Notes under the pieces: generated by a model
Seen by the model: the letters and a program-made list of their open reading frames with translations, nothing else
Database searches by the model: none
What the model was told of the DNA's origin: nothing
Assembly (NCBI GenBank): GCA_001263235.1
Contig: LGRD01000008.1
Coordinates: forward strand, 1-64,000
Length of the DNA stretch: 64,000 nucleotides
Direction of reading: 5' to 3'
DNA from: Methylibium sp. NZG
GTDB lineage: Bacteria > Pseudomonadota > Gammaproteobacteria > Burkholderiales > Burkholderiaceae_C
Shown: positions 46,639-58,215 of the stretch, in pieces
Layout of the letters: each line of letters opens with the position of its first letter
Numbering within the stretch: the first letter of the stretch is position 1
Position numbers and translations under genes: made by a program

Positions 46639-47610
46639 TCAGTCGGCGTACTGCCCCGCCGCCTTGATCACCGGGCTCCACTTGTTGATCTCGGCCTCGA
46701 CGAACTTCTTGTGTTCGGCGCCGTCGAGCCGCGCGTCGGTCACGATCACCGCGCCCAGCGCCTCTTGCCGCTTGATGAATTCCGGGTCCTTCAGCGCCGT
46801 GCGCAGCGCAGCGTTGATCTTGTCCGTTACCGCCTTGGGCGTGCCCTTTGGCGCATACATGCCGTGCCAGACGCTGACGTTGAAGCCCTTCAAGCCGGAC
46901 TCATCGAGCGTGGGCAGGTTCTTGAGCGCGGGCGTCGTGAGGCGCTTGGACGTGGTCACGGCGAACGCCTTGACCTTGCCGCCCTCGATCTGGCCGGTGG
47001 TGTTGGTCGTCTGGTCGCACATCAGGTCGACCTGCCCGCCGAGCAGGTCGGTCATCGCAGGCGCGGTGCCTTTGTAGGGCACGGTCTGCATGTCAATCTT
47101 GATGGTGCTCTGGAACAGCAGGCCGCACAGGTGCGATGCGGCGCCCAGGCCAGCGTTGGCCAGGTTGATCTTGCCCTTGTTGGCCTCCATCCACTTGGTC
47201 AGCTCGGCGTAGTTGTTGGCTGGCAGCGTGGGCTTGCCGATCAGCGTCATCGGCACTTCGTTGACCATGCCGAGGTACTCGAAGTCTTCGAGCGTCTTGT
47301 ATTGAAGCGTGCGGTACAGCGCCGGCGACGTGCTCATACCGATGTGGTGCAGCAGCAGCGTGTAGCCGTCGTTGGCGGCGCGGGCCACCTTGGTGGCGCC
47401 CAGCGTGCCGCCGGCGCCGCCGACGTTCTCGATGATGATCGTCTGGCCGCCGAGCGGCTTGCGCATCGCCTCGGCGAGGTCGCGCGCCACCTTGTCGGTC
47501 GGCCCGCCGGCCGAGAACGGCACGACGATGGTGACCGGCTTTTCCGGGTATTGGGCCCAGGCGGCGGAAGCGACGAGCGTGGCGACGCTGGCGATCAGGA
47601 GACGTTTCAT
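46639..47610 (-). CDS. Tripartite tricarboxylate transporter receptor (Bug family)
   Basis: A 323-aa periplasmic binding protein with a Sec signal peptide (MKRLLIASVATLVASAAWAQ) and Bug hallmarks: YPEKPVTIVVPFSAGGPTDK, GAGGTLGATKVARAANDGYT, and DLLGGQVDLMCDQTT. Bug proteins are very numerous in Burkholderiales and usually stand apart from TctAB membrane genes, as here. The ligand is unknown, likely a carboxylate. The start at 47610 gives the signal peptide. Confidence 0.94.
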   Translation of the reverse strand: MKRLLIASVATLVASAAWAQYPEKPVTIVVPFSAGGPTDKVARDLAEAMRKPLGGQTIIIENVGGAGGTLGATKVARAANDGYTLLLHHIGMSTSPALYRTLQYKTLEDFEYLGMVNEVPMTLIGKPTLPANNYAELTKWMEANKGKINLANAGLGAASHLCGLLFQSTIKIDMQTVPYKGTAPAMTDLLGGQVDLMCDQTTNTTGQIEGGKVKAFAVTTSKRLTTPALKNLPTLDESGLKGFNVSVWHGMYAPKGTPKAVTDKINAALRTALKDPEFIKRQEALGAVIVTDARLDGAEHKKFVEAEINKWSPVIKAAGQYAD

Positions 47611-47745
47611 GGTGAGGTTCCTTTCGGTGAGGCGCGCTAGCGCAAGGTTTTGCAAGACGAGTCAGTGCAGGGCAGCATTCTGCGCATTTGCCCGCGCCGT
47701 GGCCTAGCGGGAACTACGTAAGCTGCCTTGCGCCCTCGCGCGTTC

Positions 47746-47775
47746 AGGGTCCCGCGCCGGGTGGCGCGGGACCCT
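47746..47775 (-). terminator. Strong hairpin directly after xth
   Basis: A 13-bp perfect stem (AGGGTCCCGCGCC / GGCGCGGGACCCT, GGGT loop) begins five bases past the xth stop codon. No T-run follows on the minus strand, so it may act as a transcript-end stabiliser or Rho-dependent terminator before the Bug gene. Confidence 0.5.
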
Positions 47776-47780
47776 TCTCG

Positions 47781-48578
47781 TCACAACGTGAAGGCGTAGT
47801 CGATCCGCAGCGGCGCGTGGTCGCTGAACCGCTGATCCAGGAAGATGTGTTCGGCGCGGGCCAGCGCCGCTACGCCCGGCGTGGCCAGGTGGTAGTCGAG
47901 CCGCCAGCCCACGTTCTTGGCCCACGCCTGGCCGCGGTTGCTCCACCAGGTGTATTGCTCGGGGTGCGGGTTGAGGGTGCGGAACACGTCCACCAGGCCG
48001 ATCTCGTCGAGCGTGTGCGTGACCCAGGCGCGCTCTTCGGGCGTGAAACCGCTGTTCTTCTGGTTGCTGCGCCAGTTCTTCAGGTCGATCTCCTTGTGCG
48101 CGATGTTCACGTCGCCCACCAGGATGAACTCGCGCTCGGCGCGCAGCCGCTGCAGGTGCGGCGTCATCAACCCCAGGAAGCGGAACTTCGCCAGTTGCCG
48201 CTCCGGCCCACTGGAGCCACTGGGGAAGTAGCAGCTGATGATGCTGAGCTTTTGCACGCCCCGGCGCTTCGGGTTGTCAAAGCGCAGCTCGACGTAGCGT
48301 CCTTCGGCGTCGAACTCCTCGTTGCCCAGGCCGCAGATCACCTCGGTCGGCTTCTTGCGTGCGTACAGGCCCACGCCCGCGTAGCCCTTCTTTTGCGCAA
48401 AGTGGAAGTGGCCCTTCAGGCCCGCCACGACTTCGAAGCGCCCGGCCACGTCGGCGGCCTGGGCTTTGACCTCTTGCACGCCCATACAATCCGCAGCCAC
48501 GCTCGCGGCCCAGGCCTCGAAGCCTTTGTTGGCCGCCGAGCGGATGCCGTTCAGGTTCAATGTGACAAGACGAAACAC
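47781..48578 (-). CDS. xth: Exodeoxyribonuclease III
   Basis: A 265-aa AP endonuclease/3'-5' exonuclease for base-excision repair. EEP-fold motifs: [21 protein letters not shown] (metal Glu), [31 protein letters not shown] and [12 protein letters not shown] (catalytic His). The start is GTG at 48578, supported by a well-placed GGAGG and the family N-terminus. It diverges from pyrE, with only 15 bp between the two start codons. Confidence 0.94.
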   Translation of the reverse strand: MFRLVTLNLNGIRSAANKGFEAWAASVAADCMGVQEVKAQAADVAGRFEVVAGLKGHFHFAQKKGYAGVGLYARKKPTEVICGLGNEEFDAEGRYVELRFDNPKRRGVQKLSIISCYFPSGSSGPERQLAKFRFLGLMTPHLQRLRAEREFILVGDVNIAHKEIDLKNWRSNQKNSGFTPEERAWVTHTLDEIGLVDVFRTLNPHPEQYTWWSNRGQAWAKNVGWRLDYHLATPGVAALARAEHIFLDQRFSDHAPLRIDYAFTL

Positions 48579-48593
48579 CTGACCTCCACTGCA

Positions 48594-49292
48594 ATGAAGA
48601 CGCCCGCTCCCAGCGACGCACTGGCCCAAGACTTCGTGCGCTTCGCGCTCGACGCCGGCGTGCTGCGTTTCGGCGAGTTCAAGACCAAAGCGGGGCGGCT
48701 GTCGCCGTACTTCTTCAACGCCGGCCTGTTCGACGACGGCGCCAAGCTCGGCCGCCTGGCCGAATTCTATGCACGCCGGCTGCTCGGCTCGGGGCTGGCT
48801 TTCGACATGCTGTTCGGCCCGGCGTACAAGGGCATCACGCTGGCGTCGGCCGTGGCAGTCGAGCTGGCGCGGCTCGGGCGCAAGGTGCCGTTTGCCTACA
48901 ACCGCAAGGAAGCGAAAGACCACGGTGAGGGCGGCACGCTGGTCGGCGCGCCGGTCGCCGGCCGCGTTCTGATCATTGACGATGTGATGTCGGCGGGAAC
49001 GTCGGTGCGTGAATCGATCACCATGATCACTGCGGCAGGTGGCGCGCCTTGCGGGGTGCTGATTGCGCTCGACCGGCAGGAGCGGGTGGCCGATGGCGCT
49101 GCCGACCATGGCGGTGATGGTGGCGCAGGTGCGCTGTCGGCGGTGCAGTTCGTCACGCAAAACCTGGGGCTGCCGGTGGCTTCGATCGCGACGTTGGCGG
49201 ACTTGCTGCAATATCTCGGCGACGGTGCCGATACATCACTGGGCGCGCATCTGGCGCCGGTGGCGGCGTACCGTCAACGCTATGGAGTGTGA
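48594..49292 (+). CDS. pyrE: Orotate phosphoribosyltransferase
   Basis: A 232-aa pyrimidine-biosynthesis enzyme joining orotate and PRPP to OMP. The PRPP motif is [17 protein letters not shown], and [20 protein letters not shown] and [14 protein letters not shown] are family blocks. No clear ribosome-binding site precedes the ATG. It is divergent from xth and followed 4 bp later by a DUF4124 gene. Confidence 0.97.
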   Translation: MKTPAPSDALAQDFVRFALDAGVLRFGEFKTKAGRLSPYFFNAGLFDDGAKLGRLAEFYARRLLGSGLAFDMLFGPAYKGITLASAVAVELARLGRKVPFAYNRKEAKDHGEGGTLVGAPVAGRVLIIDDVMSAGTSVRESITMITAAGGAPCGVLIALDRQERVADGAADHGGDGGAGALSAVQFVTQNLGLPVASIATLADLLQYLGDGADTSLGAHLAPVAAYRQRYGV

Positions 49293-49296
49293 GCGC

Positions 49297-49998
49297 ATGA
49301 GCACAATCAAGACATCTCGGATCGGCACTGCGCCTGCGATCGGGCTGGGCTTGTTACTCGCCTGCGGCGCGCCTTGGGCGGCCGGCATCTACACCTGCAC
49401 TGACGCGAGCGGCAAGCGGCTCACGTCCGACCGGCCGATCGTCGACTGCATCGACCGCGAGCAGCGCGTGCTCAATGCCGATGGCTCCGTCAAGCAGACC
49501 ATTTCGCGTACGCTCACCGCCGAGGAACGTGCCGAGAAGGAAGCCCGCGACCGCGAGGCCGCGTCGCAGAACCTGACGCGCCAGGACGCTGTGCGGCGCG
49601 ACCGCAACCTGATGACTCGCTTCCCGAACGCGGCCGCGCACCAGAAGGCGCGCGAGGCGGCGCTGAACGATGTGCGCAACGCGATGAAGACCTCCGACGC
49701 GCGGCTGGCGCTGCTGGCCACCGAGCGCAAGCCGCTGATGGACGAGTCGGAGTTCTACGTCGGCAAGCCGCTGCCGGCCAAGCTCAAGCGCCAGCTCGAT
49801 GCAAACGACGCGTCCACCGAAGCGCAGCGCACGCTGATCCAGGACCAGCGCGCGGAGCTGCAGCGCATCAGCGCGCTGTACGACGCCGAGCTGGAGCGCT
49901 TGAAGCTGCTGTGGGGCGGTGCGCCGCCGGGGTCGATCGGCGCGCCGGTGGCGTCCACGGCGGCGTCGGCACCGGCGCGAAAGTCGGCAGCGAAGTAG
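49297..49998 (+). CDS. DUF4124 domain exported protein
   Basis: A 233-aa protein with a Sec-type signal (IGLGLLLACGAPWAAG) and an N-terminal DUF4124-like domain (IYTCTDASGKRLTSDRPIVD). Long helical, probably coiled-coil stretches follow (LTAEERAEKEARDREAASQN, AQRTLIQDQRAELQRISALY). A Pro/Ala tail ends it. It is probably periplasmic. It overlaps no gene but starts 4 bp after pyrE. The function is unknown. Confidence 0.82.
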   Translation: MSTIKTSRIGTAPAIGLGLLLACGAPWAAGIYTCTDASGKRLTSDRPIVDCIDREQRVLNADGSVKQTISRTLTAEERAEKEARDREAASQNLTRQDAVRRDRNLMTRFPNAAAHQKAREAALNDVRNAMKTSDARLALLATERKPLMDESEFYVGKPLPAKLKRQLDANDASTEAQRTLIQDQRAELQRISALYDAELERLKLLWGGAPPGSIGAPVASTAASAPARKSAAK

Positions 49999-50043
49999 CG
50001 CGCGCCAAGGGGTGCGCCACGGCAGCGGCGCTTGCTGAGGAAC

Positions 50044-51564
50044 TCAGCCGAGCTTCTGTTTCAAGCGCTCGTTCACCAGGGCCGGGTTGGCCTTGCCCTT
50101 GCTGGCCTTCATCGCCTGGCCCACGAGCGCGTTGAACGCCTTGTCCTTGCCGGCGCGGTACTCCTCGACCGACTTCGGGTTCGCGGCCAGCACCTCGTCA
50201 AGGATGCGGTCGAGTTCGCCGGTGTCGCTCATCTGACGAATGCCAAGCCTGTCGATAACTGATTCGACCGTTGCCTCGGCAGAGTCTGAGAAGGTGATCG
50301 TGTCGCTGGCGGACGCGCTGATGACGCGACCCGCCTTCGGCGCCGAAGCGTTCGTTCGCCAGAGGTCGTCTAGGACTTGCCGTGCACCGGCATTGGAAAC
50401 GGCACCTGCCTGAATCGCAGATACGAGGTTCGCCAGTGAGCCCGCCGAAACAGGGCATTCCGAAATCGAGCCCCCCTCGGCATTCAGCCGCCGCGACACC
50501 TCGCCCATCAACCAGTTCGCCACCAATTTGGGCTGGCCGCACGCCTTCGCCGCCGCCTCGAAGTACGCGGCGAAGGCCTTGCTCTGCGTCATCATCGCCG
50601 CGTCGTAGACCGGCAAACCGTACTCGCCCTGAAAGCGCTGCGCCATGCGGCGCGGCAGCTCGGGCATCTCCGAGCGCACGCGCTCGACCCACTCTGGCGC
50701 GATCACCAGCGGCGGCAAATCGGGGTCGGGGAAGTAGCGGTAGTCGTGCGCGTCTTCCTTGCTGCGCATCGCGCGCGTCTCGCCGGTGTCGGCGTTGAAG
50801 AGCACGGTCGCTTGCTGCACCTTGCCGCCGTCTTCGATCAGGTCGATCTGCCACTGCACCTCGAAGTCGATCGCCTGCTGCATGAACTTGAAGCTGTTCA
50901 GGTTCTTGATCTCGCGCCGCGTGCCGAAGGTGGCGCCGGGTTTGCGCACCGACACGTTGGCGTCGCAGCGAAAGCTCCCCTCCTGCATGTTGCCGTCGCA
51001 GATGTCGAGCCACACCACCAGTGCGTGCAGTGCCTTGGCATATTCCACCGCTTCGAGGCTGGAGCGCATGTCGGGCTCGGTGACGATCTCCAGCAGCGGC
51101 GTGCCGGCGCGGTTCAGGTCGATGCCGGTCTGGCCCTGATAGTCCTCGTGCAGCGACTTGCCGGCGTCTTCTTCGAGGTGCGCGCGCGTCAGGTTGACCT
51201 TGTGCGGTTCGTCACCGCAGAAGAACTCCACCGCGCCGCCTTGCACCACCGGCGTTTCGTACTGGCTGATCTGGTAGCCCTTCGGGAGATCAGGGTAGAA
51301 GTAGTTCTTGCGCGCGAAGATCGACAGCGGCGCCACGGTCGCGCCCACGGCCAAGCCGAAGCGGATCGCGCGTTCGACCGCGCCGCGGTTCATCACCGGC
51401 AGCGTGCCCGGCAGCGCCAGGTCCACCGCCGAGGCCTGCGTGTTGGGCGCCGCGCCGAAATGCGTGGACGAGCCGCTGAAGATCTTCGAGCGGGTCGAGA
51501 GTTGCGCGTGCGTCTCGATGCCGATGACGACCTCGAAGCCGCGGATGAGAGTGGCTTTGGGCAT
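50044..51564 (-). CDS. gatB: Asp/Glu-tRNA amidotransferase subunit B
   Basis: A 506-aa kinase-like subunit of GatCAB, which converts Glu-tRNA(Gln) and Asp-tRNA(Asn) to the amides. [40 protein letters not shown] and [19 protein letters not shown] are diagnostic. The C-terminal YqeY-like tail domain is longer than usual. Codons for roughly residues 365-443 (50235-50470) use CTA, TCA, GTA, AGG and CTT unlike the rest, and include an extra stretch around [20 protein letters not shown]. It is 5 bp after gatA. Confidence 0.95.
   Translation of the reverse strand: MPKATLIRGFEVVIGIETHAQLSTRSKIFSGSSTHFGAAPNTQASAVDLALPGTLPVMNRGAVERAIRFGLAVGATVAPLSIFARKNYFYPDLPKGYQISQYETPVVQGGAVEFFCGDEPHKVNLTRAHLEEDAGKSLHEDYQGQTGIDLNRAGTPLLEIVTEPDMRSSLEAVEYAKALHALVVWLDICDGNMQEGSFRCDANVSVRKPGATFGTRREIKNLNSFKFMQQAIDFEVQWQIDLIEDGGKVQQATVLFNADTGETRAMRSKEDAHDYRYFPDPDLPPLVIAPEWVERVRSEMPELPRRMAQRFQGEYGLPVYDAAMMTQSKAFAAYFEAAAKACGQPKLVANWLMGEVSRRLNAEGGSISECPVSAGSLANLVSAIQAGAVSNAGARQVLDDLWRTNASAPKAGRVISASASDTITFSDSAEATVESVIDRLGIRQMSDTGELDRILDEVLAANPKSVEEYRAGKDKAFNALVGQAMKASKGKANPALVNERLKQKLG
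50235..50470 (-). other. Atypical-codon patch within gatB
   Basis: This part of gatB has visibly lower third-position GC than the sequence on either side, and it coincides with extra residues in the tail domain. A recombined segment from a less GC-rich relative or an insertion is inferred. The reading frame is intact. Confidence 0.5.
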
Positions 51565-51569
51565 GACGT

Positions 51570-53053
51570 TCAGAAGCCCGCCGGCACGCGCTGGTGCCAG
51601 TCGGTCGCTTGCTGGAAGGCGTGCGCCGCGTGCAGCAACCTGCCTTCCTCGAAATAGTTGGCGATCAGTTGCAGGCCGACCGGCATCGCACCTTCGCCGA
51701 AGCCGGCCGGCAGGCTCATGCCCGGGAGGCCGGCCAGGCTGGCGGGCAGCGTGAAGATGTCGGCCAGGTAGCTGGCCACCGGATCGTCGCTCTTGGCGCC
51801 GAGCTTCCAGGCCACGCTCGGGGCCACCGGGCCGGCGATCACGTCGCACTGCGTGAAGCAGGCCTGGAAGTCGTCGGCGATCATGCGGCGCAGCTTTTGC
51901 GCCTGCAGGTAGTAGGCGTCGTAGTAGCCGTGGCTCAACACATAGGTGCCGATCATGATGCGGCGCTTGACCTCAGGCCCGAAGCCCTGCGCGCGGCTCT
52001 TCTTGTACATGTCCTGCAGGTCGGCGTAGGTCGGTGCACGATGGCCGTAGCGCACGCCGTCGAAGCGGCTGAGGTTGGACGACGCCTCGGCCGGAGCGAT
52101 GATGTAGTACACCGGAATCGACAGCTCGGTGCGCGGCAGGCTCACGTCCACCAGCGTCGCGCCGAGCTTTTCAAACTCGGCCAGTGCGGCGCGCACCGCG
52201 CCGTTCACATCGGCGGCGAGTGCGGTGGGGAAAAACTCCTTCGGCAAGCCGATGCGCAAACCCTTCAGCGGCTGTGCGGCGCTGGCGCCATCGCGCTTGG
52301 CGTGCAGCGCAGCCACAAAGTCTTGCGGCGGCCGCACCGCGCTGGTTGCGTCGCGTTCGTCGAAGCCGCTCATCGCGCCGAGCAGCAGCGCGCAGTCTTC
52401 GGCGCTGCGCGCCAGCGGGCCGGCCTGGTCGAGGCTGGAGGCAAACGCAATCAGGCCATAGCGCGAGCACACGCCGTACGTCGGCTTGATGCCGGTGACG
52501 CCGGTGAAGCTGGCCGGCTGGCGGATCGAACCGCCGGTGTCGGTGCCGGTGGCCGCCGGCATCAGCCGAGCCGCGACCGCAGCGGCCGACGCGCCCGATG
52601 AGCCTCCTGGCACGCGCTGCGTGTCCCACGGGTTCTTCACCGGGCCGAAGGCCGAGTTCTCGTTGCTCGAACCCATGGCGAATTCATCGCAGTTGAGCTT
52701 GCCCAGCGTGACCACACCCGCCTGCGCAAGCCGCTGCACCACGGTGGCGTCGAACGGGCTGCGATAGCCATCCAACATCTTCGAGCCGGCCGTCGTGGGC
52801 AGGTCGCGCGTGACGAGAACGTCCTTGTGCGCCAGTGGAATGCCCAGCAATGCGCCCCGCTCGCCTTGTGCGCGCCGCGTGTCGGCCGACCGGGCTTGTT
52901 CGAGTGACAGCGCGGAGTCGCTGTGCAGCACGGTGCCGAGCGCCTGGTGGTCGGCCAGCCGGCCCAGCAGGTGCTGCGTGAGCTCGACGCTGGAGACTTC
53001 AGCGGCGGCCAGCGCCTTGCCGAGCTCGGTGACGCCCAGTTGATGCAGCGCCT

Positions 53054-53057
<4 letters not shown>
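51570..53057 (-). CDS. gatA: Asp/Glu-tRNA amidotransferase subunit A
   Basis: A 495-aa amidase-signature subunit that releases ammonia from glutamine. The Ser-cisSer-Lys triad is present: Lys in PLAHKDVLV, the Gly/Ser-rich [14 protein letters not shown], and [15 protein letters not shown]. The substrate region ([20 protein letters not shown]) is conserved. Its ATG overlaps the gatC stop (ATGA). Confidence 0.97.
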
Positions 53058-54626
<1,569 letters not shown>

Positions 54627-54693
54627 CATGCGCGGCAGGCGGCGCTCGCGCCCGGGCTTGCCGGTGCGGCCCGGCTGCTGACACGGTGCCGCC

Positions 54694-55623
54694 ATGACGC
54701 TGGGCACGATCGACCGGACCCCGCCGCCGTTCTTCCGCCAGGGCCCGACGGCGCTGACCAAGCTCGCGGTGTTTTCCGCACTTGCGCTGTTGCTGATGGT
54801 GGCCGACACGCGCTTTCACATCACCCAGCCGGTGCGCGCCGTGTTCGCCACGGCGCTGCACTTTCCGCAACGCTGGCTGGCCATGCCGGTGCAGGCGTGG
54901 GCGGGCATTCAGGACTACTTCTTCGGCTTGCAGCGGGCGCTGACGGCCGAAGAGGCTGCCCGCAACGACCTCATGCGGCAGGCCGAACGCGCGCTGCGGG
55001 TCGAGCAGTTGCAGCAAGAGAACGCACGACTGCGCGCCCTGCTTGAATTGCGCCCCGCCCTCACCGTCCGCTCGCTGGCGGCGCAGGTGCTGTACGACGC
55101 GCCCGACGCGTTCTCGCGCAAGGTGGTCATCGACCAGGGCTCCACGCACGGCGTGGCGGTGGCCTCGCCCGTGATCAACGAAGCCGGCGTGCTGGGGCAG
55201 GTGACGCGTGTGTACCCGCTGTCGTCCGAGGTGACGCTGCTGACCGACAAGGACGCGGCGATTCCGGTGCTCAACACGCGCACCCAATCGCGCAGCGCGG
55301 CGTTCGGCGGCGGCTCGTCGCATGCCGGGGCGATGGAGTTGCGCTTCATCGCCGGCAACGCCGACGTGCAGGTCGGCGACCTGCTCAGCACCTCGGGCGT
55401 CGACGGCATCTACCCGCAGGGCCTGCCGGTGGCGCGGGTGTCCAGCGTCGATCGGAAGTTGGACTCCGGCTTTGCGCGCATCCTGCTCGCGCCGGTGGCG
55501 ATGACCGACAACATCCGCCATGTGCTCGTGCTCGAACCCACAGGCGCGCAACTGCCGCCGCCGCCCGCGCCCGAGCCGGAAGAGGCAAAGCCCGCCAAGG
55601 CCAAGCGGGGGCCCAAGAAGTGA
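54694..55623 (+). CDS. mreC: Rod-shape determining protein MreC
   Basis: A 309-aa bitopic membrane protein: a cytoplasmic tail, one membrane helix at about 22-38 (LTKLAVFSALALLLMVADTR), a periplasmic coiled coil at about 85-118 (RALRVEQLQQENARLRALLE), and the double-barrel domain (GVAVASPVINEAGVLGQVTR, LLSTSGVDGIYPQGLPVARV). It ends in a Pro/Lys-rich tail. It links MreB to PBP2. The mreD start overlaps its stop. Confidence 0.96.
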   Translation: MTLGTIDRTPPPFFRQGPTALTKLAVFSALALLLMVADTRFHITQPVRAVFATALHFPQRWLAMPVQAWAGIQDYFFGLQRALTAEEAARNDLMRQAERALRVEQLQQENARLRALLELRPALTVRSLAAQVLYDAPDAFSRKVVIDQGSTHGVAVASPVINEAGVLGQVTRVYPLSSEVTLLTDKDAAIPVLNTRTQSRSAAFGGGSSHAGAMELRFIAGNADVQVGDLLSTSGVDGIYPQGLPVARVSSVDRKLDSGFARILLAPVAMTDNIRHVLVLEPTGAQLPPPPAPEPEEAKPAKAKRGPKK

Positions 55624-56144
55624 TCATGGCCGGCCCCTCCGACCAGCTGCTGCTGCCGGTCAACCCCTGGTTCCTGGCGCTCACGCTGATGTTGGCGTTC
55701 GCCTTCAACCTGGTGCCGGTGGGCCGCGTGCCTTGGCTGCCGGATTTCGTCGCCATCGCGCTGGTGTTCTGGAACGTGCATCAGCCGCGCCGGGTCGGCG
55801 TGGGCGTTGCGTTCCTGCTCGGCCTGGCGATGGACGTGCACGACGGCGCAGTGTTGGGTCAGCACGCGCTGGCCTACACACTGCTGAGCTTCCTCGCCAT
55901 CACGATCCACCGGCGCCTGACCGGCTTCACGCCGCTGTCGCAGATGTTCCAGGTGCTGCCCTTGTTCTTCGCGGCGCACGCGGTTTCGCTCATGGTACGA
56001 ATGTTCGCTGGCGGCATGTTCCCCGGCTGGTCGATCCTGCTGGCGCCGGTGTTCGAGGCGCTGTTGTGGCCTGTGGCCGACTGGCTGCTGCTTGCGCCGC
56101 AGCGGCGTGCGCCCGATCGGGATCAGAATCGGCCGTTGCTGTAG
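55620..56144 (+). CDS. mreD: Rod-shape determining protein MreD
   Basis: A 174-aa integral membrane protein with about five helices (FLALTLMLAFAFNLVPVG, LPDFVAIALVFWNV, VGVGVAFLLGLAMDVHDGAV, and others). The HDGAVLGQHALAYTLLSFLA segment is typical. The GTG at 55620 overlaps the mreC stop (GTGA); an ATG two codons on (55626) is the alternative start. Part of the elongasome complex. Confidence 0.94.
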   Translation: MIMAGPSDQLLLPVNPWFLALTLMLAFAFNLVPVGRVPWLPDFVAIALVFWNVHQPRRVGVGVAFLLGLAMDVHDGAVLGQHALAYTLLSFLAITIHRRLTGFTPLSQMFQVLPLFFAAHAVSLMVRMFAGGMFPGWSILLAPVFEALLWPVADWLLLAPQRRAPDRDQNRPLL

Positions 56145-56175
56145 CGAGGCTGCGCCCCCCCGAGCCCTCTTTTTG

Positions 56176-58215
56176 ATGACCGAGCTGAAAAACGTCGAGA
56201 TCGAACAGGCGCGCTTCCGCACGCGGCTGACGGTAGCGGCCGTCTTCGTGCTGCTCGGCTTCGGCCTGCTCGGCGCGCGGCTGTTCCACCTGCAGGTGCT
56301 CAAGCACGACGAACTGCTCGCGCAGGCCGAGAGCAACCGCATTGCGGTCAGCCCGATCGTGCCCACGCGCGGGCTCATCATTGACCGCAACGGCGTGGTG
56401 CTGGCCAACAACTACTCGGCCTACACGCTGGAGATCACGCCCTCACGCGTCGCCGACCTCGACACCACCATCGACGCGCTGGCCGAACTGGTGGACGTGC
56501 AGCCGCGCGACCGCAAGCGCTTCAAGCGACTGCGCGAAGAGAGCAAGAGCTTCGAGTCCCTGCCCATCCGCACCAAGCTCACCGACGAGGAAGTGGCCCG
56601 CTTCACCGCCCAGCGCTTCCGCTTCCCCGGCGTGGACGTGCAGGCGCGCCTGTTCCGCGACTACCCGCTCGGCGAGGTGGGCAGCCACCTGCTGGGCTAC
56701 ATCGGCCGCATCAACGCGGCCGAGAAAGACCGCATCGACGAATCGGAAGACCCCGCCAACTACCGAGGCACCCAGTACATCGGCAAGCTCGGCGTGGAGC
56801 AAAGCTACGAGGCCGAGTTGCACGGCATCACCGGCGTCGAGGAGATCGAGACCAGCGCCGGTGGCCGGCCCGTGCGGCGCCTGCGCAGCCGGCCGGCCAC
56901 GCCGGGCAACACGCTGGCGCTGTCGATCGACATCCGGCTGCAGGCGCTGGTCGAAGACATGTTCGGCGAACGTCGCGGCGCGCTGGTGGCGCTGGACCCG
57001 CGCAACGGCGAGGTGCTGGCTTTCGTCAGCAAACCGACCTTCGACCCGAACCTGTTCGTCGACGGCATCGACGTGGAGTCGTGGCGCGAGCTGAACGAGT
57101 CGATCGACAAGCCGCTGCTCAACCGTGCGCTGCGCGGCACCTACCCGCCGGGCTCCACGTTCAAGCCGTTCCTGGCGATGGCCGCGCTCAACTCCGGCAA
57201 GCGCGACGCGGCCACCGTGATCCAGGACAACGCCACCTTCCAGTTCGGCAACCACACCTTCCGCAGCCACGGCGACGCCGGGCTCGGGCAGGTGGACATG
57301 GTGCGCAGCATCGTCAAGTCGAGCAACGTTTACTACTACTCGCTCGCCAACGAGATGGGCGTGGACCTGATGCACGACGAGCTCAGCCCGTTCGGCTTCG
57401 GCCGGCGCACCGGCATCGACATCGAAGGCGAGGTGACCGGGCTGCTGCCGTCCACCGCGTGGAAGAAGCGGGCGTACAAGTCGCCCGAACAGCAAAAGTG
57501 GTACCTGGGCGAGACCATCTCGCTCGGCATCGGCCAGGGCTACAACCACTTCAGCATGTTGCAGCTGGCCAGCGCCACGGCCACGCTGGTCTCGGGCGGG
57601 CTGCGCTTCAAGCCGCGCCTGGTGCGCGACGTGCAAGACGTGGTCACGCGCGAGCGCCGCGTGCTCGCCAGCGACGCGCTGCCGCCGCTGGCGCTCAAGC
57701 CCGAGCACGTCGAGCTGATCCGGCGCGCGCTGCACGGCGTCACGCAAGAGGGCACCTCGGTGCGCTCGTTTGCCGGCGCGCCCTACAAGAGCGGCGGCAA
57801 GACTGGCACGGCGCAGGCCGTGGGCATCAAGGCGAACGAGAAGTACGTTGCTTCCAAGCTAGAAGAACACAAGCGCGATCACTCCCTCTACATCGCTTTC
57901 GCGCCGCTGGAGGCGCCGACCATCGCGGTGGCGGTGGTGGTCGAAAACGCGGGCTTCGGCTCCGAGGCCGCTGCGCCCATCACCCGGCGCGTGTTCGACT
58001 ACGCGCTGCTCGGGCTGGCCCCGAGCGTTGAAGACATGGCGGCCACGCGCGAGGGCAAGTCGGGCGCGCCGATCGGCACGCAAAGGCCGGCGGCGTCGCT
58101 GCCCCTGCCAGGCCAGGCCGTGGTGATCGGGCCGGCGCAAGTGGCCGTGGGGCCACCCACCCCGCCGAGCCTGGCGGCTGCTGCGGTTGCCGCACCCCCC
58201 CGGCCGACGCCATGA
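56176..58215 (+). CDS. mrdA: Penicillin-binding protein 2 (peptidoglycan transpeptidase)
   Basis: A 679-aa elongation-specific transpeptidase. It has an N-terminal membrane anchor (VAAVFVLLGFGLLGARLFHL), a pedestal domain (LFRDYPLGEVGSHLLGYIGR), and the penicillin-binding domain with nucleophile Ser327 (PPGSTFKP), SSN motif (VKSSNVYYY) and KTGT at 542-545 (GGKTGTAQ). A Pro/Ala-rich C-terminal tail is extra. The stop overlaps the rodA start. It works with RodA in glycan synthesis and cross-linking. Confidence 0.97.
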   Translation: MTELKNVEIEQARFRTRLTVAAVFVLLGFGLLGARLFHLQVLKHDELLAQAESNRIAVSPIVPTRGLIIDRNGVVLANNYSAYTLEITPSRVADLDTTIDALAELVDVQPRDRKRFKRLREESKSFESLPIRTKLTDEEVARFTAQRFRFPGVDVQARLFRDYPLGEVGSHLLGYIGRINAAEKDRIDESEDPANYRGTQYIGKLGVEQSYEAELHGITGVEEIETSAGGRPVRRLRSRPATPGNTLALSIDIRLQALVEDMFGERRGALVALDPRNGEVLAFVSKPTFDPNLFVDGIDVESWRELNESIDKPLLNRALRGTYPPGSTFKPFLAMAALNSGKRDAATVIQDNATFQFGNHTFRSHGDAGLGQVDMVRSIVKSSNVYYYSLANEMGVDLMHDELSPFGFGRRTGIDIEGEVTGLLPSTAWKKRAYKSPEQQKWYLGETISLGIGQGYNHFSMLQLASATATLVSGGLRFKPRLVRDVQDVVTRERRVLASDALPPLALKPEHVELIRRALHGVTQEGTSVRSFAGAPYKSGGKTGTAQAVGIKANEKYVASKLEEHKRDHSLYIAFAPLEAPTIAVAVVVENAGFGSEAAAPITRRVFDYALLGLAPSVEDMAATREGKSGAPIGTQRPAASLPLPGQAVVIGPAQVAVGPPTPPSLAAAAVAAPPRPTP

